DNA of 64,000 nucleotides from the NCBI GenBank assembly GCA_023431185.1, contig JAEYXS010000024.1, positions 15,909 to 79,908 on the forward strand, given 5' to 3'. A program made the position numbers and the translations under genes. Positions 1 through 8,768 of the stretch are shown here, in pieces (the first letter of the stretch is position 1; the number at the start of each line of letters is the position of its first letter). Origin of the DNA: Verrucomicrobiota bacterium. Its GTDB lineage: Bacteria; Verrucomicrobiota; Verrucomicrobiia; Limisphaerales; JAEYXS01. Below the pieces are notes generated by a model. It was not told the DNA's origin. It saw only the letters and a list, made by a program, of their open reading frames with translations, and did no database searches.

Positions 1-1
1 C

Positions 2-547
2 TACGGACCCAAGGGTGTGGGCATCCTCTATCGGAATCGCCGCACCCCCTTGCAGAATATCTTGCACGGGGGCGTGCAAGAGGATGGCCGTCGTCCCGGC
101 TCGGAAAACCTGCCCGCTATTGTTGGAGCTGGTGTTGCCGCTGCCCTTGCCCAAAAGGAACAACCTCAGCGCGCTGCTCAGGTGCAGCGTTTGCAACAGC
201 AACTCTGGCAAGGCTTGGCCAAATCCGTTCCTGAAATCACCTTCAACGGCCCGGAGCCCGGCCCACAGCGGCATCCCGCCAACCTCCATTTCAGTCTCGC
301 CGGGATGGAAGGCGAAGCGATCGTGCTGCGTTGCGATCTGAAAGGCATCGCCCTGCACAGCGGCACGGCCTGCGTGACCAAAGCGTTGAAGACCTCCCCC
401 GCCCTCGCCGCCATCGGCCAATCACCCGCCTTGGTCAAAGGTGCGGTGTTGCTCACTCTGGGTCAGGAGAACACCGAAGAAGACGTGCATCAGTTCCTGA
501 AACTCTTCCCGGGCATCGTCGCCGAACTGCGCGCGATGATGCCGTGA
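2..547 (+). CDS. Cysteine desulfurase (NifS/IscS family), 3' part only
   Basis: The open frame runs in from the left edge, so only about the last 181 residues are visible. The protein is a PLP-dependent fold-type I enzyme that takes sulfur from L-cysteine for Fe-S cluster and thio-cofactor assembly. The visible part begins YGPKGVGILYR, the family segment just after the PLP lysine. It then carries RPGSENLPAIVGAG (family RxGTxN) and HSGTACVTKALKTSP, where Cys of SGTAC matches the persulfide cysteine in the SSGSAC loop of NifS/IscS. The PLP lysine itself lies upstream of the window. It converges on the next gene with only 25 bp between stops. Which subtype (IscS, NifS or a thiamine/tRNA type) cannot be told from this fragment. 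Confidence 0.93.
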   Translation, partial: YGPKGVGILYRNRRTPLQNILHGGVQEDGRRPGSENLPAIVGAGVAAALAQKEQPQRAAQVQRLQQQLWQGLAKSVPEITFNGPEPGPQRHPANLHFSLAGMEGEAIVLRCDLKGIALHSGTACVTKALKTSPALAAIGQSPALVKGAVLLTLGQENTEEDVHQFLKLFPGIVAELRAMMP

Positions 548-572
548 TACGGGTATCGTCCTTCGCTCCTTT

Positions 573-1169
573 TCAAATCCCCCCGCCCGGCGGTATCTCC
601 ACCGGCATCGGCGAATCCCCCGCGCCCTTGCCCACCACGATGTGCACCGGCATGCGCGCCATCTTCTCGAAGATCTGCCCCTTGCGCCGCAGTGGCCACC
701 ATTCATACAGGTAGATCTCCATCGGCCGCCACATCGCCACCCAGCCCGCGATCATCAGGCTCTCCCGGATGAACGTCAGGAACGTCCCCGGATTCTCGCG
801 CAAGGCCAGCAGCTCCACGCTGAACAGACACGCGCCCAGGAACAACAGCCCGATGATCAGGCTCGTCCGCCCCGTCTTCATCAACCGCTTGAACTCCATC
901 CAGTTCAGCTTCGCGCGATAGGCGAAGTAATGGTGGATGGCCTCCGTCGTGGTCTTCAGCGCGTCCGGCATCTCCGGCAACTGCTCCAGTTGGATGACCA
1001 GCTCAATCGGCTCCTTGCGCGGATACTCCTGTGCCCAGCTCACGATGAATTCCTCCGCGTCCTGATCCAGATCCTTTTCCTGGAAAGGCGAGGGATCCAT
1101 GGAATTGAACAACTGGCTGATCTCCCGCAGATGCAGGCGGATCTTGTGATGATGGACTGGTTTCTTCAT
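573..1169 (-). CDS. Hypothetical protein with two central membrane segments
   Basis: A 198-residue protein of no family I can name. The N-terminal 90 residues are charged and soluble (HHHKIRLHLREISQLF, then an acidic stretch around DQDAEEFIVSWAQEY). Two hydrophobic segments follow at about residues 103-122 (SLIIGLLFLGACLFSVELLA) and 137-156 (SLMIAGWVAMWRPMEIYLYE). The tail is basic, glycine- and proline-rich. The layout suggests an inner-membrane protein with a cytosolic N-terminal domain. It is read opposite to the cysteine desulfurase and lies 112 bp downstream of hsp20, so it could be cotranscribed with that gene. Composition is like the neighbours and I see no disruption. Confidence 0.75.
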   Translation of the reverse strand: MKKPVHHHKIRLHLREISQLFNSMDPSPFQEKDLDQDAEEFIVSWAQEYPRKEPIELVIQLEQLPEMPDALKTTTEAIHHYFAYRAKLNWMEFKRLMKTGRTSLIIGLLFLGACLFSVELLALRENPGTFLTFIRESLMIAGWVAMWRPMEIYLYEWWPLRRKGQIFEKMARMPVHIVVGKGAGDSPMPVEIPPGGGI

Positions 1170-1281
1170 GGAACTCGTCCGCAGTGTAAAAGCAAAGGAG
1201 GCCGATGGAAAGCAACTGCTGCCGTTCCACCGGCCTCCACCTTCCGCCCCTGCGGACTCCCCTCCGTCAGGGGCGCGTGAT

Positions 1282-1725
1282 TCACTCGACCTTCAACGTG
1301 ATGGTCTTCGTCTGCGGCAATTGCGTCTTCGGGACACGCACCTGGAGCGCACCGTCATCGAACTCCGCCGTCACCGTCGCCGGATCCGTCCCTGCGGGCA
1401 GCACCAGACTCTGCACAAAGCTGCCTTGGACCCGGAGCGGATTCCCACCTTCGGACTGCACCCTTTGCCATTCCCCTGCGAGCTTGAGGATTCCGTCTTC
1501 CACCGTCACCGTCAGTTCCTCACGCCGCAGTTCGGGCAGCTCCGCTTTCACCACATACTGCTGCGCTTCCTCGGTGATGTTCACCTGCGGCCTCCACGGC
1601 GAGGACGCCGGTCTTTCCAACTGTACCTTTCCGGTCTTCAGGGGAGGGCGGCCGAAATAGGTGCCGAGACGATCCTGTAACTCTTCCATCTCTTTGAAAG
1701 GATCCCAATGTGCTGCCGTGTTCAT
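1282..1725 (-). CDS. Hsp20/alpha-crystallin small heat-shock protein
   Basis: A 147-residue ATP-independent holdase chaperone that keeps unfolding proteins soluble in the cytoplasm. The N-terminus (WDPFKEMEELQDRLGTYF) is the usual short amphipathic arm of bacterial class A Hsp20. The alpha-crystallin domain fills about residues 45-147: PQVNITEEAQQYVVKAELPE, a KLAGEW strand, and a final A-x-x-x-GxL-like strand (FDDGALQVRVPK). The C-terminal extension is very short and ends ITLKVE, so the IxI anchor is merged with the last strand. I see no CIRCE or other heat-shock operator in the 277 bp upstream. The closest ribosome-binding match is a purine-rich GGAAAGGG about 10 bases before the ATG. Confidence 0.93.
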   Translation of the reverse strand: MNTAAHWDPFKEMEELQDRLGTYFGRPPLKTGKVQLERPASSPWRPQVNITEEAQQYVVKAELPELRREELTVTVEDGILKLAGEWQRVQSEGGNPLRVQGSFVQSLVLPAGTDPATVTAEFDDGALQVRVPKTQLPQTKTITLKVE

Positions 1726-2002
1726 AACCCGCTAACCCTTTCCGGTAGGGTGGTGTTACGTGGGACCGGCCACCTACCGCCACCGGTCCCCGGGAACCTC
1801 TGACACCAATCTCCAAACCGACTCTGACCAACTTCTACGAACCTCTGACTCCCTCACCGTCGCCATCACTGCTCTCTCAGGTTCCACTCAATACTTAATC
1901 CACTTGATGAAAGGTCGCTTCGCCTTAATTGCCACAAACCAAGTGAGAGTTGCCCTGTTGGAATGGATACTTCCGAGGAAGCTTGGGGACGCGGAAAAAA
2001 GA

Positions 2003-4228
2003 TCAGTTCGCCACGGCCTGCTCACGCAGCACCTTGATGACCGCTTCCTCCACTTTATTCAACTGGAAGGGTTTGGCGATGTGCGGATTACCGGTCGAGG
2101 AAAGAAAATCACGGGTGTCTTCACTGACCACATCTCCCGTAAGGAAAACAAAGCGCCGGGTCAGCCCCGGCTTGATCTTGATGGCCCGTTTGTAAAACTC
2201 TTGGCCATCCATCATCGGCATGCGGAAATCCGAAAGGACCACGTCGAAATCTTCCGTTTCAATCACGTTCAAGGCCTGCTGCCCGTTATGGCAAAGTTCC
2301 GCCTGATACCCCAGCAGTCCGAGCATCTCCCCCAGCAACTCCGCGATGGCCCGTTCGTCGTCCAAGATCAGGATGCGGACGTTCTCTGCGTTCTGCACGC
2401 CCGCCCGGAGATTTTCTTTTTCTTCTTTCACGGGTTCAGCCGCCGACTCTTCTGGACCTTGCCGCACCGGCATTTCCAGCACAAACCGCGCCCCGCCACC
2501 AGTCGCCTCTTCATAATATATCCGACCCTGATGATCCGCCAAAATGCTGTGCGCGATGGACAGTCCGAGTCCGGTGCCAGTGCCGACTTCCTTCGTGGTG
2601 AAGAACGGTTCGAAGATGCGGGCGATATACTCGGCGGGGACACCCGGCCCGTTGTCTTGCACGGCCAGGATGATGTTACCGTTCTGCAGGTTGCTGGTGA
2701 TGAGCAGACGCCGCGGCATGGGCACTTCCACCAGCGCATGGATGGCGTTGGTGACGAGGTTCACCAGCACCTGCTGCAACTGGTCGGCATCCACCAATGT
2801 GTTCGGGAGGTCGGGATCCAGTTCGAAAACCAGGTCCACGCTGGCCACCCGCAGGTCGAACCGGCGCAACTCCGCCACGCGCTGGATGAGCTCATTAAGG
2901 TTCGTCATCCGCTGCTGCGCTGGTTGTTCACGGGCGAAGGAGAGGAAGTTGTTCACCAGCTTGGCCGCCCGGTTCGCTTCCGAAGCGACCTTCTCCAAAT
3001 CGGTGCGCGTCTGGTTGTTGATGTCATGCCGGGCCAGGACCAGCTCCAGATACCCCTTGATGACCGCCAGCGGGTTGTTCAGCTCATGCGCCACACCAGA
3101 AATCAACTGCCCCAGAGCGGACAATTTCTCCGCCTGCCGGAGCTGCTGTTCCAGCCGGGTGCGCTCCGTCAGTTCGCGTATGAAGAACTGATAGGCTGGA
3201 CGGCCATCGAACTTGATGACCGCGCCATCCACCTCCGCTGGCGTGCTGCTGCCATCCTTACGCGTGATCTTCACCTGCCGTGCCTGACGCAAGGCCGAAA
3301 ACCATTCCGGACCGTCCACCGGTTTCGATTTCCCATCGCTCAACTCCAAGAATGTGGACAAGGGCTGCGGGATGCTGTCCATCCGGGAAACCCCCAGCAG
3401 ACGACGGGCCGTCTGATTCAACTCCAGCACCCGCATATCCTCCGTCCCGGCGATGACGATCCCTTCGCTGGCCTGGTCGAACAGGCTCCGATATCGCTCT
3501 TCCGTAGAAGCGATGCGCGATTGCAGCACTTCCGTCTCGCTCTTGTGCGCGCGCATCTGCTGCAAAGCCAGTTCGTTACGCGTCCGGGCCTCCTCCAGCA
3601 CCAGCACGATCATGCTCACCGCAATAAAGAGCTGGACCACGGCAGAGATAAAATAGCCCGCCGTAATCAAATATTCCGACGCTTGAAGGAACGGATAAGC
3701 GGCCATGTAAACCGCCCAGAGAAAGAAACCCACGCTCAACAGGCCTGAACCGATGTAAGGCTGCCGCAGGCGGAATTGAAGAAAACAGAATGAGGTGATG
3801 AGGCTCGTTAGACAGATGAGCCCGAAAATGGGCAACTGGGCCTGCAACGAATCATCCAGATAGAACGACGTGACAAAACTCCACACCAGCAGGAACCCCA
3901 TGAACAACGCCACCTCGATCTGCCGCACCGCCTGGTTCAGGAAACGCGCACTACCCCATAAGAGAAAGACGGCTGAGATGCATATGCACCAATGCTTGAG
4001 CATCACCAGCAATGGCCGGTCCGGAGCATTCTGCAGGCTCAGACTCAGCGTCAGCCAGATAGCGTAAAACATCCACGCTACCGTCCAGGTCGTGAAGTAG
4101 CGCCGCTTGGTGTACCGGTTCAGGTAATAAAAGAGGCCGACCAGCACCCACACACTTAGGAGTGAGATGATGATGGCGGGCTTCAGATATTCCCGCGAAA
4201 AATACAAATCGATGCCAATGTCGTTCAC
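2003..4228 (-). CDS. Hybrid membrane sensor histidine kinase (7TM-PAS-HisKA-HATPase-REC)
   Basis: A 741-residue inner-membrane sensor kinase with a fused receiver. Seven hydrophobic segments occupy about residues 17-213, a linker helix follows, then a PAS domain at about 240-350. The dimerisation/phosphoacceptor domain has H381 in GVAHELNNPLAVIKG. The ATPase domain has TNAIHAL (N box), DNGPGVP (G1) and TGTGLGLSI (G2). The receiver begins at about 618 (ILILDDE) with phosphoacceptor D667 in LSDFRMPMMDG and a conserved lysine in HIAKPF. This is the NtrB-like HELNNPL kinase class. The signal is unknown. A single-domain response regulator is encoded 155 bp upstream on the same strand, so the two probably form one phosphorelay. 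Confidence 0.95.
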   Translation of the reverse strand: MNDIGIDLYFSREYLKPAIIISLLSVWVLVGLFYYLNRYTKRRYFTTWTVAWMFYAIWLTLSLSLQNAPDRPLLVMLKHWCICISAVFLLWGSARFLNQAVRQIEVALFMGFLLVWSFVTSFYLDDSLQAQLPIFGLICLTSLITSFCFLQFRLRQPYIGSGLLSVGFFLWAVYMAAYPFLQASEYLITAGYFISAVVQLFIAVSMIVLVLEEARTRNELALQQMRAHKSETEVLQSRIASTEERYRSLFDQASEGIVIAGTEDMRVLELNQTARRLLGVSRMDSIPQPLSTFLELSDGKSKPVDGPEWFSALRQARQVKITRKDGSSTPAEVDGAVIKFDGRPAYQFFIRELTERTRLEQQLRQAEKLSALGQLISGVAHELNNPLAVIKGYLELVLARHDINNQTRTDLEKVASEANRAAKLVNNFLSFAREQPAQQRMTNLNELIQRVAELRRFDLRVASVDLVFELDPDLPNTLVDADQLQQVLVNLVTNAIHALVEVPMPRRLLITSNLQNGNIILAVQDNGPGVPAEYIARIFEPFFTTKEVGTGTGLGLSIAHSILADHQGRIYYEEATGGGARFVLEMPVRQGPEESAAEPVKEEKENLRAGVQNAENVRILILDDERAIAELLGEMLGLLGYQAELCHNGQQALNVIETEDFDVVLSDFRMPMMDGQEFYKRAIKIKPGLTRRFVFLTGDVVSEDTRDFLSSTGNPHIAKPFQLNKVEEAVIKVLREQAVAN

Positions 4229-4383
4229 GATATTCGTCTGGCCACGAACGGAGGCCTTGTCCGGGTGCTGCAGACCACCCGTAACGTTATTAACTGACCG
4301 GTGCGCTAGGACTTACACACCGGGGCGGGGTCTCCGCCAGCAAAATATACTTATCGTCGGCCACAAATTCATTCCAGAACGAC

Positions 4384-4782
4384 TTACGTGCCGGTCGCCG
4401 TTTTCACTGCGGCATTCGCACCACGCAGAATCCGCCTCACTTCAGCCACCAGATGCGGCAGAGCCACTGTCTTGCTCATATACCCGTCCGCCCGCAACCG
4501 CATCGCTTCCCGCATCAGCTCGTCATCATAGCCCATCCCGGTCAGGATAAGCACGGGCAGTTTGGGGTGTTTTTCTTTCAGCAATTCCAGCACTTCAAGA
4601 CCATCCGCATCGGCCAACGCCAAATCCAAGATGACCAATTCATAGAACTCACTGTCCAGTATTGGGACTAGACCTACCGCATCCGTCAGCACTGATACTC
4701 CAAAACCTTGCGCTTCGAGATAAGCTTTAAGCGTTTCTCCAATAACAGACTCGTCATCTACTACCAAAATCCGTTGTTTCAC
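4384..4782 (-). CDS. Single-domain response regulator (CheY-like receiver)
   Basis: The protein has a receiver domain and no output domain. From the proposed start it runs RILVVDDES, phosphoacceptor D53 in VILDLALADADG, the switch threonine in LILTGMG, and the lysine in YMSKTVALP, followed by a short basic-polar tail. A GTG start at 4782 is chosen because GGAG lies 6 bases upstream and the receiver begins straight away; the frame stays open to a GTG at 4881, which would add 33 residues without domain character. It lies between the FAD oxidoreductase and the hybrid kinase, all on the minus strand. Without an output domain it must act through protein contacts or as a phosphate shuttle for the kinase. 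Confidence 0.9.
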   Translation of the reverse strand: MKQRILVVDDESVIGETLKAYLEAQGFGVSVLTDAVGLVPILDSEFYELVILDLALADADGLEVLELLKEKHPKLPVLILTGMGYDDELMREAMRLRADGYMSKTVALPHLVAEVRRILRGANAAVKTATGT

Positions 4783-4894
4783 GTGTGTCTCCAGGTTACC
4801 GATCAACCAGTTTTCCAACTGTCTGAATTGATTAGCAATCCGTGGGCCATTCTCAGGCATTCCCTCATGAATGTGTGCCACCTAGTGACACTAA

Positions 4895-5929
4895 TCAGCC
4901 CCTTGTGACACCAAAACTAAACCGGAACAGAGCAGGCACCACAGGTACACCTTGAATCAGGATTTTCCGGGTAAATGGGTGAAACATCCCTGTCTGCAAC
5001 CAATTCGCCCAGCGCAAGCGCTTACCGTAGTCTCGGATATAACCTTGCCGGACAAGGCCTTGAGTATCCCGCCAGTCATGGTCACCGTGACAATAGTTTA
5101 AGATATCTCGAACCGCTAACCAAGCAGATTCAATCGCCAACGACATCCCGTTACCGGTAACGGGAGGAATCATCGCCACCGCGTCTCCGACACTTAACAC
5201 CGCACTGTCACCTTTCTGGAATGGCCTGATTGGCAATCCCGCCACGACACAGAACGATTCTTTATCAAAAGTGATACTAGACAGCTTTTCCGTTAAAGTT
5301 GACTTATCATCACCACCTAGGCGGCTTTGCCACGTTTCTTTCAAGTCAGCCATAGTTTCCCGAGTGCGGAACAATCCACAAACATTCACCCGGTTCTCTT
5401 CTACCCCGCAAAGCCCTACATAGGCATCCGGCCCCAAGTGCATCTCCAGATCCGCTTCCAATGTCAGGTCGAGGGCATGCGCCTTGATTCCGATCCACCG
5501 CCACCCGTCCACTTCCGTCTGCACTTGTCGCCCCGTCGCCCGGATGACCCCTTCCCCATAGCCATCGACATAACGGCTCCCCGTCCGCAAATACCCGCCT
5601 AGCCGAACAAAGGCTTCCGCCAGCAACGCATCCAGCCGGTAGCGGGAGAGGCACAACGCCGGTGTCGGCATCCCCATCACCTTCGTAGCGTCCTCTCCGG
5701 TAAAAAACTTAAGCGTCCGCGCTTCCCGCGCACCTGCCGCCACCAGTTTTTCATAAAACCCCATTTCCCTCAGTATCTCCACCCCTCGCCCGCTCAGAAA
5801 CTCACCACACACCCGGTGCCGCGGATACTGCCCCGCTTCGTGCAATGTCACCGGCACTCCTTCGCGTCGTAAGGCAATACCCAGCGTCAACCCCGCCAAC
5901 CCGCCGCCGATGATAGTGATCGGTCTCAT
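4895..5929 (-). CDS. FAD-dependent oxidoreductase, geranylgeranyl reductase/monooxygenase-like
   Basis: A 344-residue flavoprotein. The N-terminus is a Rossmann FAD site, IIGGGLAGLTLGIALRREG. PRHRVCGEFLS at about residues 36-46 matches the YPRxKxCGE motif of geranylgeranyl-reductase-type flavoproteins. SVGDAVAMIPPVTGNGM is the second FAD-contact motif with the GD pair. The start codon overlaps the stop of the methyltransferase gene by 4 bp (ATGA), so the two are translationally coupled and the upstream type III PKS is probably in the same transcript. By analogy with srsABC of Streptomyces (alkylresorcinol synthase, methyltransferase, flavoprotein hydroxylase), it may oxidise or reduce the polyketide product; the actual reaction is inferred, not visible. 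Confidence 0.9.
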   Translation of the reverse strand: MRPITIIGGGLAGLTLGIALRREGVPVTLHEAGQYPRHRVCGEFLSGRGVEILREMGFYEKLVAAGAREARTLKFFTGEDATKVMGMPTPALCLSRYRLDALLAEAFVRLGGYLRTGSRYVDGYGEGVIRATGRQVQTEVDGWRWIGIKAHALDLTLEADLEMHLGPDAYVGLCGVEENRVNVCGLFRTRETMADLKETWQSRLGGDDKSTLTEKLSSITFDKESFCVVAGLPIRPFQKGDSAVLSVGDAVAMIPPVTGNGMSLAIESAWLAVRDILNYCHGDHDWRDTQGLVRQGYIRDYGKRLRWANWLQTGMFHPFTRKILIQGVPVVPALFRFSFGVTRG

Positions 5930-6636
5930 GTTTCACGGGTAGCTGTGAATTTTCTTGCACCAAAGCAATGGCTGAACAATCCGCGCGACCCTTCCCTGAT
6001 GGTCCAAGTCAGATCCGCCGGCCAAAGCTGTGAAAGTTCAGTTGACTGAAAACCGGCCTTCACACTGATGGCTGCATCATGCCTGGTCACATGATTGCAC
6101 CCGATCAACCCGATCAATTTCGTAGTGAAGAGCACAAAGGCCGCCCGCTCAGGCTCACACGCGATGAACGCGCTGCTTTTTGCCGCGACCAATTTTAACA
6201 ACGTCCGCAATCGGTCGTCCTCGAAATGATGCAGAAAAAGATTCGTCGTGATGAGATCGACTGACGGCGTTGTTTCTCCCCCCAACCACTCAAACACATC
6301 CACCGTGACCACCTCCACCTGCGGACTGAACCTGCGTAACTGCCCCATCGTCTCCTCCGTCACCACCGGCTGCCGGTCGAGCAAGATAAGCCGATCGGGT
6401 TTCCATGCGGTCCGTTCAAGCAACTGCTGTACCAAAATCCCATCACCGCAAGCCAGCTCCACCAAAGTGCCTGGTGGCCGCAACTTCAGTTCCCGCGCCG
6501 TCGCCGCCAGCAAGCGCGCGCTTCCCATCAAGCCGTTGAGGCGTCGCAGATCACCCCGCGAATGTACTGCCTCCGGCGCACTCGCCGGCAATTCATCCAG
6601 CCACTCCGGCTCCAGCTTTCTCGCCGCCAAACTCAT
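5926..6636 (-). CDS. Class I SAM-dependent methyltransferase of the PKS operon
   Basis: A 236-residue protein with a Rossmann methyltransferase core. Motif I is VELACGDGILVQQLL at about residues 57-71, the acidic end of strand 2 is LILLDRQP, and motif IV is DLITTNLFLHHFEDD. This arrangement is usual in small-molecule O- or C-methyltransferases that sit beside type III polyketide synthases. The ATG at 6636 is preceded by 82 bp after the PKS stop, and its own stop overlaps the start of the flavoprotein gene. The likely role is methylation of a phenolic or pyrone hydroxyl group on the PKS product, which is inferred from context. Confidence 0.88.
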   Translation of the reverse strand: MSLAARKLEPEWLDELPASAPEAVHSRGDLRRLNGLMGSARLLAATARELKLRPPGTLVELACGDGILVQQLLERTAWKPDRLILLDRQPVVTEETMGQLRRFSPQVEVVTVDVFEWLGGETTPSVDLITTNLFLHHFEDDRLRTLLKLVAAKSSAFIACEPERAAFVLFTTKLIGLIGCNHVTRHDAAISVKAGFQSTELSQLWPADLTWTIREGSRGLFSHCFGARKFTATRET

Positions 6637-6718
6637 GATCTCATGTCAGCCATCAGCACATGTATGCTAACTATCACGCACCCTTAACTTTTCCCGGGCA
6701 TCTTGCGTATTCTGCGGT

Positions 6719-7780
6719 TCACCCCTCCACCCTCACCAATGCCCCATGACAGCTAAACCCCGCCCCAAACGAACTCAGCCACCACCATCCACCCGGATGC
6801 CCCCCCCGCAAAGCGCTCTGCATCACAAAATAAAGCGAAGCACTGCTGATGTTTCCGTTGTTATACAGCACGGATGCGCTCCATTTCAGATCCTTTTCCT
6901 GCAATCCCAAGCGATCCTGCAGGGCTCGCAACACATCCCGCCCACCCGGATGCAACAACCACGCGGCGATCTGCTCGCGTGAAATCTCATTCCGTTCCAG
7001 CACCGTCGTCAGAACCTCTTCCACAAACTTTGCCGCGATGCCCGGCACCTGGCGCGCCAGCAGATTCCGCAGCATCCCTTGACGCTGTTCGAAGCGCAGA
7101 TAATCGCGGTCTGGTGGGCTCAATACCGTATCTGTATCCAGCCACTCGACTCGGCGCTGATGGGTCGGCGCTTGGACCGAAACGATGGCTGCCCCAGCAC
7201 CGTCACCGAAAAGACAATTACTGATCAGGACGCCCGGATCATCATCCACATACAGCGCCGCACTACACACCTCCACGCAGATGGAGAGCACGTGCTGCGC
7301 GCGACCGGCTGCCAGCAACGCCTCACTTGCGCGCAGATTCGGTATCGATGCCCCGCATCCTTGCCCCACCAAATCGAGCGCCAGCACATTCGCCCGCAAG
7401 CCCAGGCGCTCGGCAACATAACTCGTCAATCCTGGGCACAGGTAACCCGTGCAGGTGCTGATGACCACCGCATCGATCTCCTCCACCCCCACCCGCGCAT
7501 CGTCCAACGCTTTGCGCGCTGCCTCGGTGCACAAGGCCGGAGCCGCCACTTCAAAGCGCTTGTGCAAAATATCCGGCGTAATCTCAAACGCACTGCTCAA
7601 CGGCGAGACGGCGAAATGACGTGTCGCGATGCCGTTGGCACCCGAGAGGACCTTCCGCAAAATGGCGCGTGACCGGTCAGGCAACCGGGCAAAAGGCGCA
7701 GCCGCTTGAAACGCCTCCCAACACTCTGCTTGAGTGTAGCAATGTGGCGGAACCGCTGAACCCAGTCCGGCAATGAACAT
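6719..7780 (-). CDS. Type III polyketide synthase (chalcone/stilbene synthase family)
   Basis: A 353-residue homodimeric ketosynthase that extends an acyl-CoA starter with malonyl-CoA to make pyrones, resorcinols or phloroglucinols. The catalytic triad can be placed: C142 in LVGQGCGASIPNL, H277 in LLHPGGRDVL and N310 in YNNGNISSAS, with spacing close to that of plant chalcone synthase (164/303/336). CLFGDGAGAAIV is the family gatekeeping region. The ATG at 7780 (MFIAGLGSAVPP) is chosen because the family starts there; the frame stays open 60 codons further upstream but that part has no homologous character. It is first gene of an operon with a methyltransferase and an FAD oxidoreductase, and diverges from a lipid-kinase-like gene. 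Confidence 0.95.
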   Translation of the reverse strand: MFIAGLGSAVPPHCYTQAECWEAFQAAAPFARLPDRSRAILRKVLSGANGIATRHFAVSPLSSAFEITPDILHKRFEVAAPALCTEAARKALDDARVGVEEIDAVVISTCTGYLCPGLTSYVAERLGLRANVLALDLVGQGCGASIPNLRASEALLAAGRAQHVLSICVEVCSAALYVDDDPGVLISNCLFGDGAGAAIVSVQAPTHQRRVEWLDTDTVLSPPDRDYLRFEQRQGMLRNLLARQVPGIAAKFVEEVLTTVLERNEISREQIAAWLLHPGGRDVLRALQDRLGLQEKDLKWSASVLYNNGNISSASLYFVMQSALRGGHPGGWWWLSSFGAGFSCHGALVRVEG

Positions 7781-7873
7781 AGGACGTAAAGTAGTCCATG
7801 TTTCATCCCAATGCCAATCATCCTGAGAAATCCCTCGACACTTGCCCCTTTCCCACCAACATGTCCTCACCGT

Positions 7874-8764
7874 ATGCGTACGTGCGTCATCTTCAACCCG
7901 GTGGCGAAAGGCGAGAAGGCCAGACGCCTCCGCCGTCACCTGGATGAAATCGGTTCGCAATGCGCCTTGAAGCTCACCTGGGCGGCAGGCACAGCCAGCC
8001 TCCTCGCGGCGGAAGCCGTTCGTGACGGTTTTGAAACAATCGTCGCCGCCGGCGGCGATGGCACGGTAAATGAAGTCCTCAATGGTATCGCCAGTGTCCC
8101 CGAAGGATTGAAGTCTGCCCGCCTCGGCGTTTTACCCTTGGGCACCGTCAACGTTTACGCCAAGGAATACGGCATCCCCACCGATGTCACCAAAGCCTGG
8201 GCCATCATCCAGCACGGCAACGAACGCACCATCGATCTCCCTTGGGTGGAGCATGACCTGCCGGATAAACGGGAACGTCGCTGCTTTGTGCAACTGGCCG
8301 GTGCGGGACTCGATGCCCGCGCCATCCAGCTCGTGAACTGGCAGATGAAAAAGCTCGTCGGCCCCATCGCCTACGTGGTCGCCGGTTTCCGTGCCTTGGC
8401 TGAGAAGCCGCATCAAATCGAAGCGAAGAACTGCGTGAACTCCGGCACCGGCCAGTTGGTGCTCATCGGCAATGGCAAATATTACGGCGGTAAATTCCCC
8501 GTCTTCCCGGATGCTGACCCCTCCGACGGCCTCATCGATGTCTCCATTTTCCCTCGCATCGATTTCCCCATGCTCTGCCGCCTCGGCACCACACAACTCA
8601 CCGGAGCGCATATCCAGAAGGCCGGCGTGCAATGCTTCCGCACCAACTGCCTCGAACTCACCGCTTCAACCGATACCCCTCTCGAACTCGAAGGCGACAC
8701 CATCGGCTCTCTCCCCGCCCGCATCACCGTCCAGCCCCGCGCCCTCCGCATCGTGGTACCGTGA
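7874..8764 (+). CDS. Diacylglycerol kinase family protein
   Basis: A 296-residue lipid kinase of the DgkB/YegS type, which phosphorylates diacylglycerol or related lipids with ATP. The N-terminal catalytic domain starts CVIFNPVAKGEKARRLRRHL and has the glycine-rich nucleotide loop AAGGDGTVNEVLNG at about residues 60-73, then GVLPLGTVNVYAKEYG, the family PxGTxNxxA segment. The C-terminal half (GNGKYYGGKFPVFPDADPSD) is the beta-sandwich domain with the usual G-x-P-x-A/D-x-x-DG motif. Start 7874 is chosen as the first residue before the conserved strand; an in-frame ATG at 7811 would add 21 residues. It is divergent from the type III PKS operon with about 93 bp between starts, compatible with a shared lipid theme. 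Confidence 0.93.
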   Translation: MRTCVIFNPVAKGEKARRLRRHLDEIGSQCALKLTWAAGTASLLAAEAVRDGFETIVAAGGDGTVNEVLNGIASVPEGLKSARLGVLPLGTVNVYAKEYGIPTDVTKAWAIIQHGNERTIDLPWVEHDLPDKRERRCFVQLAGAGLDARAIQLVNWQMKKLVGPIAYVVAGFRALAEKPHQIEAKNCVNSGTGQLVLIGNGKYYGGKFPVFPDADPSDGLIDVSIFPRIDFPMLCRLGTTQLTGAHIQKAGVQCFRTNCLELTASTDTPLELEGDTIGSLPARITVQPRALRIVVP

Positions 8765-8768
8765 TGCT

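Noticed and set aside
1726..2002. Heat-shock operator (CIRCE) for hsp20
   Set aside because: No TTAGCACTC-N9-GAGTGCTAA-like sequence is present; GGTAGGGTGG here resembles the GGTAGGGC repeats but lacks a convincing partner end.
1760..3748. A 662-codon plus-strand frame opposite the histidine kinase gene
   Set aside because: The kinase frame contains every expected motif; the opposite translation is Arg/His/Gln-rich with no domain character.
7781..7960. A 60-residue N-terminal extension of the type III PKS
   Set aside because: It has no family similarity, would overlap the divergent kinase-like gene, and the MFIAGLG start fits the family exactly.
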